Shown: positions 37,794 through 45,517 of the stretch, in pieces
Position numbering within the stretch: position 1 is the first letter of the stretch
Layout of the letters: the number at the start of each line of letters is the position of its first letter
Source: Fodinicola acaciae
GTDB lineage: Bacteria > Actinomycetota > Actinomycetes > Mycobacteriales > HKI-0501
NCBI RefSeq assembly: GCF_010993745.1
Contig: NZ_WOTN01000001.1
Location: 1,987,235 to 2,051,234, forward strand
Length of the DNA: 64,000 nucleotides
Direction: 5' to 3'
Program-made: the position numbers and the translations under genes
The notes under the pieces: model-generated
The model's database searches: none
Seen by the model: only the letters and a program-made list of their open reading frames with translations
Told to the model about the DNA's origin: nothing

Positions 37794-38174
37794 ATGGCCA
37801 GATTGACGCCGTCCAGCTATGAAAGCCTGGTCGACCGGCAGATCCGCGAGGCCGCCGAGCGCGGTGAGTTCGACGACCTGCCCGGCGCCGGCAAACCGTT
37901 GCCTGACCTCGACCAGCGCTACGACGCGATGTGGTGGGTCAAGGACAAGATGCGCCGCGAGCGGCTGTCCTATCTGCCGCCGACTCTGCAGCTGCGCAAG
38001 GATGTGGAGGACGCGCTGGACGCCGCGGCCAAGGCCGCCAGCGACCAGGAGGCGCGGCGCATCCTGGAGGCGGTCAACGTGAAGATCCGCGAGGCGATCC
38101 GCCGGCCACCGGAGGGTCCTCCACTGGATCTCGCGCCGATCGACATCGACCGGCGGCTGGCCGAGCTGCGTTAG
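37794..38174 (+). CDS. DUF1992 (DnaJ-C28-like) protein
   Basis: 126 aa. YESLVDRQIREAAERGEFDDLPGAGKPLPDLD is the diagnostic DUF1992 signature, followed by a helical charged region. ATG 37794 sits after ATGGAGGC. The function of the family is unknown; in eukaryotes it forms the end of DNAJC28. Divergent from the GH3 gene across 90 bp; convergent with the methyltransferase, overlapping four bases. Confidence 0.82.
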   Translation: MARLTPSSYESLVDRQIREAAERGEFDDLPGAGKPLPDLDQRYDAMWWVKDKMRRERLSYLPPTLQLRKDVEDALDAAAKAASDQEARRILEAVNVKIREAIRRPPEGPPLDLAPIDIDRRLAELR

Positions 38175-38983
38175 GCCTTGCGGCCGACTCCGCTCAGCAC
38201 CAGCTCGTACAACGGGTCGACCGGCTGGACCGTCGGCCCCTGCGGCCACCAGCGGTAGGGCGGCACCAGGCCGGGGTCGGCCAGCTCCAGGCCGGCGAAC
38301 AGCGTGCGGATCTCGGCCTCGTCGCCGGGATGCAGCCGCAGCGCGCCGGGCGGCATCACCGCGTCGATCCGCTTGGCCAAGCCGCTCAGCTCGCTGCCGT
38401 CGTCCGGGTCGAAGACGTGGGTCATCGCGACGTACGACCCGCTGGCCAGCCGGTCCACATAGCCGGCCATGATCGCCTTCTTGTCCACGAAGGTCTCGAC
38501 GTAGTCGATGGTGGCGACCTGGATCAGCGCGATCGGCTGGTCGAGCTCCAGGAAGCCGCGGATCGCCGGGTCGTCCAACAGCTCGTCCGGCCGGCGCAGG
38601 TCGCCTTCGACGAAGCGAGTGTTGTTCTCACCCTGCAGCAGCACGCGGCTGTGTACGACCACCGCCGGGTCGTTGTCGACGTAGACGACGCGTGCGTCCG
38701 GGTTGATGACCTGTGCGACCTGGTGGGTGTTCTGCATGGTCGGCAGGCCGGAGCCGCAGTCGAGGAACTGCGTGATGCCGCACTCGGCGGTGAGAAACCG
38801 TACGGCTCGCTGCGACCAGCGGCGCAGGTCCTTCGCCACGTCGCCGAGCTGTGGAGCCACCGAGAGCAGGGCGGCGACGGCCTGCCGGTCGACGTCGAAG
38901 TTGTCCTTGCCGCCAAGCAAATAGTCGTACGTACGCGCGTTGTTCGGCCGCCCCGTGTCGACCCGAAACGCGCCGTCCGCCAT
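38171..38983 (-). CDS. DUF574 SAM-dependent methyltransferase
   Basis: 270 aa. The N-terminus RPNNARTYDYLLGGKDNFDVDRQAV is the hallmark of the actinobacterial DUF574 family. SAM motif I is FLDCGSGLP, and VVYVDNDP closes strand 2. These proteins occur in many copies in actinomycetes and their substrates are unknown. Complete length. A GGGGGG purine tract precedes the ATG. No operon partner on this strand. Confidence 0.88.
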   Translation of the reverse strand: MADGAFRVDTGRPNNARTYDYLLGGKDNFDVDRQAVAALLSVAPQLGDVAKDLRRWSQRAVRFLTAECGITQFLDCGSGLPTMQNTHQVAQVINPDARVVYVDNDPAVVVHSRVLLQGENNTRFVEGDLRRPDELLDDPAIRGFLELDQPIALIQVATIDYVETFVDKKAIMAGYVDRLASGSYVAMTHVFDPDDGSELSGLAKRIDAVMPPGALRLHPGDEAEIRTLFAGLELADPGLVPPYRWWPQGPTVQPVDPLYELVLSGVGRKA

Positions 38984-39024
38984 CCGCCCCCCAAAGTCAC
39001 GTCCGAAACAGCCTACCTATCTGG

Positions 39025-39777
39025 TCAGTTCGCCGTGTAACCACCATCGACGTACAGAACGTGACCAGTCACGTACGACGATGCCTCGCTGGCGAGGAAA
39101 ACCACCGGACCGCCGAGCTCCGCGGGCCGCCCGCGCCGGCCCATCGGCGTGAACGCCTCGATCTGGGCCTGTTTCGCCGGATCCGCGTGCGTGCCGGCGG
39201 CGTTTTCCATGATGTTGTCGAAATAACCCGGCGCGATCGCGTTCACCCGGATGCCGTAGGCGGCCCACTCGACCGCCATCGTGCGCACCAGCTGGTCGAC
39301 TCCGCCTTTGCTGGCCGCGTACGGCGCCAGTCCGGGAATGCCGACCGCGCCGGCGATCGACGACGTCATCACGATCGAGCCGCCGCTGCCTTGCGCCATC
39401 AGCTGCCGCGCGGCGGACTGCGCGGTGTGGAAATAACCGCCGAGGTTGATCGCGATGATCTCGTCCCACTCGGTCCCGTCGTACGCCTCGGCCGGCTTGA
39501 TGACGTCGACGCCGGCGTTGTTGACCAGCACGTCGAGCCGGCCGAAGCGATCGACCGCGAAGTCGATCAGCGACTGGCAGCTGCGCCGGTCTCTGCTGTC
39601 GTGCCACACCGCGGCCGTCGAGCCACCGATCTCGGTCGCGGCCTCGACCGCCTCCTGCTTGGAGATGCCGCTGACGACCACCGACGCGCCATGGGCGACG
39701 AGCGCCGCCGCCATCGCCTTGCCGAGTCCCCGACTGGAGCCGGTGACCACCGCGACCTTGCCGGTCAGATCGAACAT
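39025..39777 (-). CDS. Short-chain dehydrogenase/reductase
   Basis: 250 aa classical SDR. Cofactor loop VVTGSSRGLGKA (TGxxxGxG), NNAG motif, catalytic Ser in MTSSIAG, YAASKGG for Tyr/Lys, and C-terminal VDGGY. ATG 39777 follows GGAGGTGTGG, an almost ideal ribosome site; the frame is open a further 11 codons but those have no signal. It is a sugar-acid or polyol dehydrogenase by similarity of type (gluconate 5-dehydrogenase-like), not certain. A TGTATACA site in its promoter matches the one before the adjacent GntR gene. Confidence 0.86.
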   Translation of the reverse strand: MFDLTGKVAVVTGSSRGLGKAMAAALVAHGASVVVSGISKQEAVEAATEIGGSTAAVWHDSRDRRSCQSLIDFAVDRFGRLDVLVNNAGVDVIKPAEAYDGTEWDEIIAINLGGYFHTAQSAARQLMAQGSGGSIVMTSSIAGAVGIPGLAPYAASKGGVDQLVRTMAVEWAAYGIRVNAIAPGYFDNIMENAAGTHADPAKQAQIEAFTPMGRRGRPAELGGPVVFLASEASSYVTGHVLYVDGGYTAN

Positions 39778-39798
39778 CCACACCTCCGGATACGTTGC

Positions 39799-39806
39799 TG
39801 TATACA
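39799..39806. promoter_or_regulatory. Probable GntR operator before the SDR gene
   Basis: TGTATACA palindrome 22 bp upstream of the SDR start, also overlapping the end region of the GntR gene (stop 39814). The core TGTATAC recurs at 40472-40478. Confidence 0.5.
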
Positions 39807-39813
39807 TCACAGC

Positions 39814-40458
39814 TCAGGTCAGGCGGTCCATGATGATCTCCAACGCGTGCGCGACGTGCTGGCGTACCAACGCCTCGGCCTTCTCGCCGGCCCGGCGGCG
39901 GACCGCCGCCGCGATGACCACGTGCTCGTCGAGCGAGTCGGCGGCCTGGTCGTCGGAGTAGAGGCCGGCGATCCGCTGGTTGAAGTAGAACGTCTGGTTG
40001 TGCCGGATCGTCTCGATCAGCCGCGGATTGCCGCAGGCCGCCACGATCGTGCCGTGGAAGCGGTCGTTGACGCTGACCAGCAACTGCCGAGAGGCCGCCG
40101 CGGCCGCCTGCGCGTGCAACTGGTCGTCGATCAGCGCGCCGATGCCGTCCAGATCGGCGTCCGAAGCACGCTCGGCGGTCAGCCTGGTCGCGTACGCCTC
40201 CAACGCCAGCCGGATCTCGTAGATCTGCTGGATCTCCACCTTGCTGAACTCGCGTACCAGCCAGGCTCGCTGGTGGCGCACGATCAGGCCTTCGCTGCCG
40301 AGCCGGTGCAGCGCCTCGCGCACCGGCGTACGCGACGCGGCCAGCTCGGCGGCGATGTCGACTTCGACCAGCCGCTGGTTGGGCCGATAGTGACCGCGCA
40401 GGATGTCCTCGCGTACGCGCTGGTAGATGCCTTCGGCAAGGCGATCGGTCGGCGCCAC
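39814..40458 (-). CDS. GntR-family regulator (FCD domain)
   Basis: 214 aa from GTG 40458 (GGAGGTGCG upstream). N-terminal wHTH: IYQRVREDILRGHYRPNQRLVEVDIAAELAASRTPVREALHRL. C-terminal FadR-type FCD ligand domain with IYEIRLALEAYATRLTA, NDRFHGTI and RHNQTFYFNQR supplying the metal-binding histidines. It controls the SDR gene 36 bp downstream and itself; both have TGTATAC sites. A longer open frame to 40581 has no ribosome site. The ligand is probably a carboxylate. Confidence 0.87.
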   Translation of the reverse strand: MAPTDRLAEGIYQRVREDILRGHYRPNQRLVEVDIAAELAASRTPVREALHRLGSEGLIVRHQRAWLVREFSKVEIQQIYEIRLALEAYATRLTAERASDADLDGIGALIDDQLHAQAAAAASRQLLVSVNDRFHGTIVAACGNPRLIETIRHNQTFYFNQRIAGLYSDDQAADSLDEHVVIAAAVRRRAGEKAEALVRQHVAHALEIIMDRLT

Positions 40459-40471
40459 CGCACCTCCAGGA

Positions 40472-40489
40472 TGTATACCGCGCAGTATA
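40472..40489. promoter_or_regulatory. GntR autoregulatory operator
   Basis: TGTATAC-CGCGCA-GTATA: inverted repeat with 5-bp perfect arms (40474-40478 / 40485-40489), 14 bp upstream of the GTG. It shares TGTATAC with the SDR promoter site. Confidence 0.55.
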
Positions 40490-40602
40490 TCGGAGGCGAG
40501 ACGTATTAATTGCGTAGTTCTGCCTAGAACTACCCTCCTTGTTCCTTCTCCGACCCCGGATGACAGTGGGGACCACCCCACCCCATCCGGAAGGAGAACA
40601 GC

Positions 40603-41622
40603 ATGCAGCTGAGGAACCGCGGTGCGATCGTCGCGGCGGTGGCGCTCGCAGCCGGTGCTCTCGTCGGCGCGGCCGGTGCGCCGGCCGCCGCCTCCGTGCC
40701 GCTGACGACCCAGGCGCAGCTCGCGCAGGGGGCCGCCGCTGACCGCGTCTCCGACTCACTTGGGTCGAAGTCCGCCGGCTACTACCTCGACTCGACCGGT
40801 CGCGCGGTCGTCGGCGTGGTGGACTCCGCTTCCGCGTCCAAGGTGCGCGCCGCCGGCCTGTCCGCGAAGCAGGTCAAGTACACGTACTCGGCGCTGCTGA
40901 GCACCAAGACCACGCTGGACCAGCTGCGTAACGTGCCGCAGACCGCGTGGGGAATCGACCCGTCGCAGAACAAGGTCGTCGTCAAGATCCTCTCGGCCGC
41001 CACCCCCGCGGTCGCCAAGAAGGTCACCGACGCGGCCGCCAAGCTCGGCGACCGGGTCACGGTCGTGCACCAGCAGGGCCGCAACGAGCTCTACATCCGC
41101 GGCGGCGACGCTATCCAGAACGGCTCCGCACGCTGCTCGCTCGGCTTCAACGTGACCCGCAACGGCGAGCCGTTCATGCTCACCGCCGGCCACTGCACCA
41201 ACCTCGGCGGCACCTGGAGCGGCGGCGACGTGTCCGGCGGTCAGGTCGTCGAGAGCGACTGCCCCGGCGCCGACTCCGGCCTGATCACCCGGCCCAACGG
41301 CACCGGCCCCGGCGAGGTCAACGACGGCACCCAGATCACCAGCGCCGCCAACCCGACCGTCGGCCAGTCGATGAAGAAGAGCGGCTCCACCACCGGCATC
41401 ACCGAAGGCAACATCACCTCCGTCGACGAGTCCGTCAACTTCGACGTAGGCGTACTGGAGCACATGACCGGCGCGCAGCTGCACTCCGACCACGGAGACT
41501 CCGGCGGCACCGGCTACAGCGGCTCCGCGGGCCAGGGAACGCTGTCCGGTGGCGACACCGTGACCACGTACTTCTACCCGCTCAACCGGGAGCTCCAGGC
41601 GTACGGCCTGCAGCTGGCCTAG
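40603..41622 (+). CDS. Secreted streptogrisin/alpha-lytic-type serine protease
   Basis: 339 aa. Signal peptide (MQLRNRGAIVAAVALAAGALVGAAGAPAAAS), an alpha-lytic protease-type prodomain (about 35-170), then an S1E-like mature enzyme. Catalytic triad H197 (LTAGHC), D224 (GADSGLI) and S300 (HGDSGG). Cysteines at RCSLGF and GHC fit the usual disulfide, with another Cys at ESDCPG. The prodomain is an intramolecular chaperone in this family. GGAAGGAGAACAGC precedes the ATG. A strong terminator follows. It probably degrades extracellular protein. Confidence 0.92.
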   Translation: MQLRNRGAIVAAVALAAGALVGAAGAPAAASVPLTTQAQLAQGAAADRVSDSLGSKSAGYYLDSTGRAVVGVVDSASASKVRAAGLSAKQVKYTYSALLSTKTTLDQLRNVPQTAWGIDPSQNKVVVKILSAATPAVAKKVTDAAAKLGDRVTVVHQQGRNELYIRGGDAIQNGSARCSLGFNVTRNGEPFMLTAGHCTNLGGTWSGGDVSGGQVVESDCPGADSGLITRPNGTGPGEVNDGTQITSAANPTVGQSMKKSGSTTGITEGNITSVDESVNFDVGVLEHMTGAQLHSDHGDSGGTGYSGSAGQGTLSGGDTVTTYFYPLNRELQAYGLQLA

Positions 41623-41632
41623 TTTCACTCCG

Positions 41633-41667
41633 AGCGTTGGGGTCGTCGGCGTGGCGACCCCAACGCT
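41633..41667 (+). terminator. Intrinsic terminator of the secreted protease
   Basis: Perfect 13-bp stem AGCGTTGGGGTCG / CGACCCCAACGCT (41633-41645 with 41655-41667), 9-nt loop, then TTT. It starts 11 bp after the stop codon. Confidence 0.9.
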
Positions 41668-41903
41668 TTTGGTCGTGGCGTGCGGGTCGGAGGGGGTCGT
41701 ACGGCGCGGGGTGCGGTTGAGGGGTTTTGTTGCGTAGGTGGTGGTGGGCTTTCTTTTTGCGTGGTGAGGTGGTTGGTGCTTTTGAGCGGTGGAAAGGGAG
41801 TGCAATTTCTGATTAGTGCGTTGAGGGGTGGCTCGTTTCTTGATTGGTGCGGTTGGGGAGGTGGCGCGTTTTCTGAATGGTGCGTGGGCGAGATGGTTGG
41901 GTT

Positions 41904-41946
41904 TTCGCCTGCGCGGCGGGCGCTCCTGCGCGGAGGGCGACCTCAA
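41904..41946 (+). repeat. 43-bp REP-like element, copy 1
   Basis: Begins TTCGCCTGCGCGGCGGGCGC and ends CGGAGGGCGACCTCAA. Internally it is a 14-bp direct repeat (CTGCGCGG-C/A-GGGCG) with a 17-bp period. It matches copy 2 in 41 of 43 positions. Confidence 0.75.
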
Positions 41947-42430
41947 GGGAGGGGCGCGGGAACGCCAATCGGTGTGCATGGGGGTTGCGTGCGGGGCTGG
42001 GTTTCTAGGCTTGCTCGGTCACGTATGGGAAGCAACCCGTCGGGATGGACGCCAAACGATCGTGCTGTGGCGGTTGACTGCGTAATACTTGTTTAACAAG
42101 ACATCAAAACGAACATCTGTCCCACGCGAGCAGTCACAACAGCATTATCAGCCTCAGCAGTCACACCCGTCACAACCTCCGGAGATCACGGCGGCGTGAA
42201 TGCCTTGTTTCCTGCGTCCAACGCTAGTAACTCGACATTCATGCCAGCAGCGAACCGTACAAGCCGGACATTTAGCGCTCCATATGCCTTCGCATCCCAC
42301 ATACTGGACCTTCACGCCACCCACCGGGACGCCACGGCACCGCCGGCGCCCAGACCGGACCACACCGCCCACCCAATCGCACGCGCGGCACCCAACCGGA
42401 CCAACAGCGAAACCCCGCGCACCCCTCCCG

Positions 42431-42473
42431 TTGAGGTCGCCCTCCGCGCGGGTGCGCCCGCCGCGCAGGCGAA
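42431..42473 (-). repeat. 43-bp REP-like element, copy 2 (inverted)
   Basis: Reverse complement of copy 1 with two mismatches; the centre of symmetry is near 42189. Similarity extends a few bases outside on both sides (GGGAGGGG on the far end). Confidence 0.75.
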
Positions 42474-42594
42474 ACCACCCCAAAACGCAACAACCATCGG
42501 GACGCAACCACCCACCCAACGCAATAACCAGAGAAACCCAACCTCCCCCAAAAACGCAACAAAAAGGAAAACCCAACCACTCTCCAACAACCAC

Positions 42595-43194
42595 CTACCC
42601 CACGTCAGACCGGACGCGGCGCACCTCTGATCGGCGGCCGGTCATGATCCGCAACAACTCGTCGGCGGCGCCGTGGAAGGGGAAGCCGTCGGCGGCATCG
42701 GCCAGTGCGGCTGCCGATCGGGGTACGGCTGGCACGGGGCGTACGAGCGGCGGGCCGGTCGGGTCGGGCATGAGGACGCTGACCTCCTCGGCGTGCAACG
42801 CGCGTACGGCTCGGAGGAAGGGCGTGCGGGCGGCCATGCCGGCGCCGACGTACGGGACGACGACGGTCGGGATGCCTTCGCCGATCGCCTCGGCGACGAC
42901 GGCGAGGGCGTACGAGTCGGCGATGCCGGCGGCGAGTTTGCAGATGGTGTTGAAGGTGGCCGGCGCGACGATGATGCCGTCGGCGCGGATCGAGCGTGGA
43001 TCGGCGGCATGGTGGCCGCCGACGACGACGGGCGAGAGGGTGGCGGCCTCGACCTTGTCGGCATCCAGGAAGTCGACACCGGACGGCGTGGCCAGCACCT
43101 CGACATCCCACCCGCGTTCGTGGCCGATCTCCACGAGCCGGCCGATCCGGCGCGCCGGCGGCGCCGCGCAGACCACCAGCTTGACGGATGTCAT
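42595..43194 (-). CDS. Flavoprotein (phosphopantothenoylcysteine decarboxylase-like)
   Basis: 199 aa HFCD-fold flavoprotein. KLVVCAAPPARR at the N-terminus replaces the usual SGSIAA loop. GGHHAADPRSIRADGIIVAPATFNTICKLAAGIADSYAL contains the PATFN flavin/substrate motif with the APAT signature, and a VVVPYVGAGMAARTPFLRAV segment follows. It is too short to be the bifunctional CoaBC and is likely a stand-alone flavin-dependent decarboxylase-like protein. No partner gene is adjacent. Substrate unknown. Confidence 0.8.
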   Translation of the reverse strand: MTSVKLVVCAAPPARRIGRLVEIGHERGWDVEVLATPSGVDFLDADKVEAATLSPVVVGGHHAADPRSIRADGIIVAPATFNTICKLAAGIADSYALAVVAEAIGEGIPTVVVPYVGAGMAARTPFLRAVRALHAEEVSVLMPDPTGPPLVRPVPAVPRSAAALADAADGFPFHGAADELLRIMTGRRSEVRRVRSDVG

Positions 43195-43340
43195 CGTACG
43201 ACCCCGGAAAGCGTTCCTTTCTGATTACTCACCGTTCGCATCCCGTTCCCCTTGCGTCCACCCTGCACGAGCCGGTCCACCTGCGATTATTCTGCCAGTA
43301 ACGATGCCGGATGCAATCGTTTTCAGGCACATCCACAGAG

Positions 43341-43359
43341 ACGCATAACAACAATGCGT
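43341..43359. promoter_or_regulatory. Small inverted repeat downstream of barstar
   Basis: ACGCAT-AACAACA-ATGCGT, perfect 6-bp arms, 17 bp beyond the barstar stop on the minus strand. It may be a weak terminator or an operator; there is no T-tract. Confidence 0.3.
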
Positions 43360-43375
43360 AACCGTGCTCGACCCC

Positions 43376-43816
43376 TCAGAGCAGCGGGATGGAGTCTCCC
43401 GGTCCGTCGCCGCGCAGCAACACGTACAGCGGCGGCACGCCGTGCCGGCCGGACTCGGCGGCCTTCTCGGCCATGATCTCGCCGGCGTTGGCCCACGCGA
43501 CCGGATCGCGCCTGGCGAGTACGCGACAGCGTTCCCACAGCAACACGTGCGTGGTCGCCGACAGCCAGCTCAGGTCGGAAAGGCAGTCGGCCAGCGCGTC
43601 CCAGTTACGGCCGAACCAGGCCGGAAACTCCAGCGTCCGCGCGCACTCGTCGAAGAAGGTCGGCGCGTCCTTGGCGCGACCGCCTTCCAGGACGTGCAGC
43701 TGCCAGCCGGTGCTCTCCAGCTCGCGACTGATCGCGGCCGGATGGGCCCGCGACAGCCACCGGTACATACCCGGCGGCTTGCTGCCGTTCAACAGGGTGC
43801 TGGTGAGCCTGCTCAT
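43376..43816 (-). CDS. Barstar-family ribonuclease inhibitor
   Basis: 146 aa. GWQLHVLEGGRAKDAPTFFDECARTLEFPAWFGRNWDALADCLSDLSWL is the classical barstar core that plugs a microbial RNase active site. It is cytoplasmic. The ATG overlaps the RNase stop by four bases, so inhibitor synthesis is coupled to toxin synthesis. It is longer than Bacillus barstar (about 90 aa) because of a C-terminal extension. Confidence 0.87.
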   Translation of the reverse strand: MSRLTSTLLNGSKPPGMYRWLSRAHPAAISRELESTGWQLHVLEGGRAKDAPTFFDECARTLEFPAWFGRNWDALADCLSDLSWLSATTHVLLWERCRVLARRDPVAWANAGEIMAEKAAESGRHGVPPLYVLLRGDGPGDSIPLL

Positions 43817-44355
43817 GACACGATCCTCCGGAACGACCGGTAGTGGTCGTCGGTGTAATAGCGTTCCGCCTGCCCGCCGGTGATGATCCGGCGGGCTCCC
43901 CGGTCCCGTGACCCGGGTGTGGGGACCGTGTACTCGTGGTAGTAGCCGCGTGCGCGCACCGGCAGCACCCGCTCACGGTTCTGGAAGACCACCCCGTCCT
44001 GCCGGTACGGGAACGGGCCACCCTTCTCGATCAGCGCGAGCGTCGCGCGGGCCTGCGGCGGCAGCTCGCCGATCGACACCGTCGGCAGGCCGTCGACGAT
44101 CGTCGACGACGCCGACGCGCGTGTCCCCCGCTCCGGCGCGGCGGCCTGGCCACAACCCGCCAACACCACGACCTCGAGGACCGCGAGGACCGCGAGAACG
44201 ACTGAGAGCAGCCGGAGAGTGCGGGTTGCTAACCCACCGCCGTTGGCCGACAGAACGACTCCCCTCCCCCGGACACGCCCCCTGTGCCCGACCCCCCGGG
44301 ACAAGCACTGAGTTTCGCTCGGCTGGCGCCGCGCGGCAACCTCAGCGACGGACAA
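43813..44355 (-). CDS. Exported guanyl-specific ribonuclease (barnase/RNase Sa type), probable lipoprotein
   Basis: Residues after a hydrophobic segment LLSVVLAVLAVLEVVVLAGC carry the RNase core: PPQARATLALIEKGGPFPYRQDGVVFQNRE, then RGYYHEYTVPTPGSRDRGARRIITGG and YYTDDHYRSF with catalytic Glu, Arg and His. The VVLAGC motif looks like a lipobox. The start is uncertain: TTG 44355 and TTG 44304 both keep the export signal, with poor ribosome sites. Either a secreted nuclease that needs intracellular protection, or a competition toxin, with barstar as immunity. Confidence 0.8.
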   Translation of the reverse strand: MSVAEVAARRQPSETQCLSRGVGHRGRVRGRGVVLSANGGGLATRTLRLLSVVLAVLAVLEVVVLAGCGQAAAPERGTRASASSTIVDGLPTVSIGELPPQARATLALIEKGGPFPYRQDGVVFQNRERVLPVRARGYYHEYTVPTPGSRDRGARRIITGGQAERYYTDDHYRSFRRIVS

Positions 44356-44426
44356 ATTTTCCCGCCCGTGTCAACACAAGCCCGCCGTCGTACGGCCCGG
44401 CCGGCCATGCCATCATGGACGCTGAG

Positions 44427-44747
44427 CTATGCACCGGCTCGCGGGTTTCGGTCCACTCCACGGCGTCCCAGCCAGACCCAGACCGACACCGTCAGCAGCA
44501 CCAGCGCGAAGCCGAAGAGCAGGTCCTCCACCGGCGCGTACGCGATCCGCCAGCCCAGGATCGCCGCCGGCGCGTAGACGACGATCCGGCGCCCGGTCAG
44601 GATGCCGTTGACCAGCAGCTGGAACCCGAGCGTGATCGCGTACGAGACCCACCAGACCCGGCGGGTGACCAGCCGCGTACGCAGCACCAGCAGATCGACG
44701 ACGAGCGCGGCCGCGACACCGACGAGCGCGGCGACCGTGTACGTCAC
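44427..44747 (-). CDS. crtYf: Lycopene cyclase subunit (CrtYf/CrtYd type)
   Basis: 106 aa membrane protein with three TM segments. VVDLLVLRTRLVTRRVWWVSYAITLGFQLLVNGILTGRRIVVY and GWRIAYAPVEDLLFGFALVLLTVSVW carry the PxED motif of the heterodimeric cyclase. It forms beta- or epsilon-type rings on lycopene together with the partner encoded just upstream. GTG start overlapping the partner's stop. No other carotenoid gene is in the window. Confidence 0.82.
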   Translation of the reverse strand: MTYTVAALVGVAAALVVDLLVLRTRLVTRRVWWVSYAITLGFQLLVNGILTGRRIVVYAPAAILGWRIAYAPVEDLLFGFALVLLTVSVWVWLGRRGVDRNPRAGA

Positions 44748-45061
44748 TCGTCGCCCGCGCGCCAGTGCGGCTTGACCGCGCGTACGGCCTCGAACGACAG
44801 GACCGCGCAGGTCGGCACGACGAGGAAGAACAGCACCTCTTCCAGCGGAAGGTTGCCGATCCGGACACCGGTCAGCTGACTCAGGTCATAGGTCCAGTGC
44901 CCGGCCGCGATCGCCAACGCGTCCCAGGTCCCGAAGACCACCAGGGCCGGCAGCAGCGTCAACGCCAGCCGACGCCACCGGCGCAGCACGTGTACGTGCA
45001 GGAACGGCTCCAGCCAGAGCGCGCCGGCCAGGCAGCCGGCCAGCACCAGCAGATAGGCCAC
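44744..45061 (-). CDS. crtYe: Lycopene cyclase subunit (CrtYe/CrtYc type)
   Basis: 105 aa, three TM segments. WDALAIAAGHWTYDLSQLTGVRIGNLPLEEVLFFLVVPTCAVLSFEAV has the LP(L)EE motif typical of this cyclase half. Begins MAYLLVLAGCLAGALWLEPFLHV. It acts as a heterodimer in the membrane with CrtYf. It starts 3 bp downstream of the Rv2175c-like stop on the same strand, so the three genes may be co-transcribed. Confidence 0.82.
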   Translation of the reverse strand: MAYLLVLAGCLAGALWLEPFLHVHVLRRWRRLALTLLPALVVFGTWDALAIAAGHWTYDLSQLTGVRIGNLPLEEVLFFLVVPTCAVLSFEAVRAVKPHWRAGDE

Positions 45062-45064
45062 CGG

Positions 45065-45439
45065 CTAGAAGCCGAGCGCCTGCGCGCGCCGCTTGACCTC
45101 GGTGGCGCGGTTTTCCACCAGCGCCTGCGCCGGCGTGCCGGGGAGGCTGTCGTCGGCGGTGTAGAGCCACCGGACCACCTCCTCGTCGTCGTAACCGGCG
45201 TCGGACAGCAGGGTCAGCAACCCCGACAGGTGTTTGACGACCGCCCCGTCCACGACCAGGTCGGCGGGGACCTTCAGCACGCCGTCGCGGCGTACGGCCA
45301 CCAGCTTGCCGTCGCGGATGAGCTGATGGACGCGGTTGACGGGAAGTTTTAACTGCTCGGCCACGTCGGGCAGGACGAGCCAGGCACCCGGCTCGCCGTC
45401 TACTCCCGCGGACATCGGCCGGTCTACCTCGGCGCTCAT
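45065..45439 (-). CDS. Rv2175c-like DNA-binding protein
   Basis: 124 aa winged-helix protein. WLVLPDVAEQLKLPVNRVHQLIRDGKLVAVRRDGVLKVPADLV is the HTH part, and LTLLSDAGYDDEEVVRWLYTADDSLPGTPAQAL is the Rv2175c C-domain. In M. tuberculosis Rv2175c is phosphorylated by PknL, encoded next to it; here too a PknL-type kinase is divergent. The reading frame stays open far upstream, antisense to the kinase, but ATG 45439 (GAGGTT upstream) is the natural start. Confidence 0.85.
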   Translation of the reverse strand: MSAEVDRPMSAGVDGEPGAWLVLPDVAEQLKLPVNRVHQLIRDGKLVAVRRDGVLKVPADLVVDGAVVKHLSGLLTLLSDAGYDDEEVVRWLYTADDSLPGTPAQALVENRATEVKRRAQALGF

Positions 45440-45505
45440 AACCTCACTTTGCCACAGCATGCGGACAGTCCGCGCGGCGTGTCGAGGTCGGACACCTGCC
45501 GACCG

Positions 45506-45511
45506 TATCCT
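45506..45511 (+). promoter_or_regulatory. -10 box of a probable leaderless pknL promoter
   Basis: TATCCT ends 6 bp before GTG 45518, leaving room for transcription to start at the start codon itself. No Shine-Dalgarno sequence is present. Confidence 0.45.
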
Positions 45512-45517
45512 GTTCGG

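Larger units (their letters stand above)
41668..42594. other. 927-bp non-coding region with mirrored G/T-rich and C/A-rich arms
   Basis: No credible gene. 41670-41960 is G/T-rich on the + strand and 42300-42594 is C/A-rich, giving a mirrored layout. Each arm contains one copy of a 43-bp element in opposite orientation. The centre (about 42070-42300) is AT-richer and holds a palindrome CTTGTTTAACAAG (42088-42100) and a repeated GCAGTCACA. Open frames in the region come from compositional bias. Confidence 0.6.
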
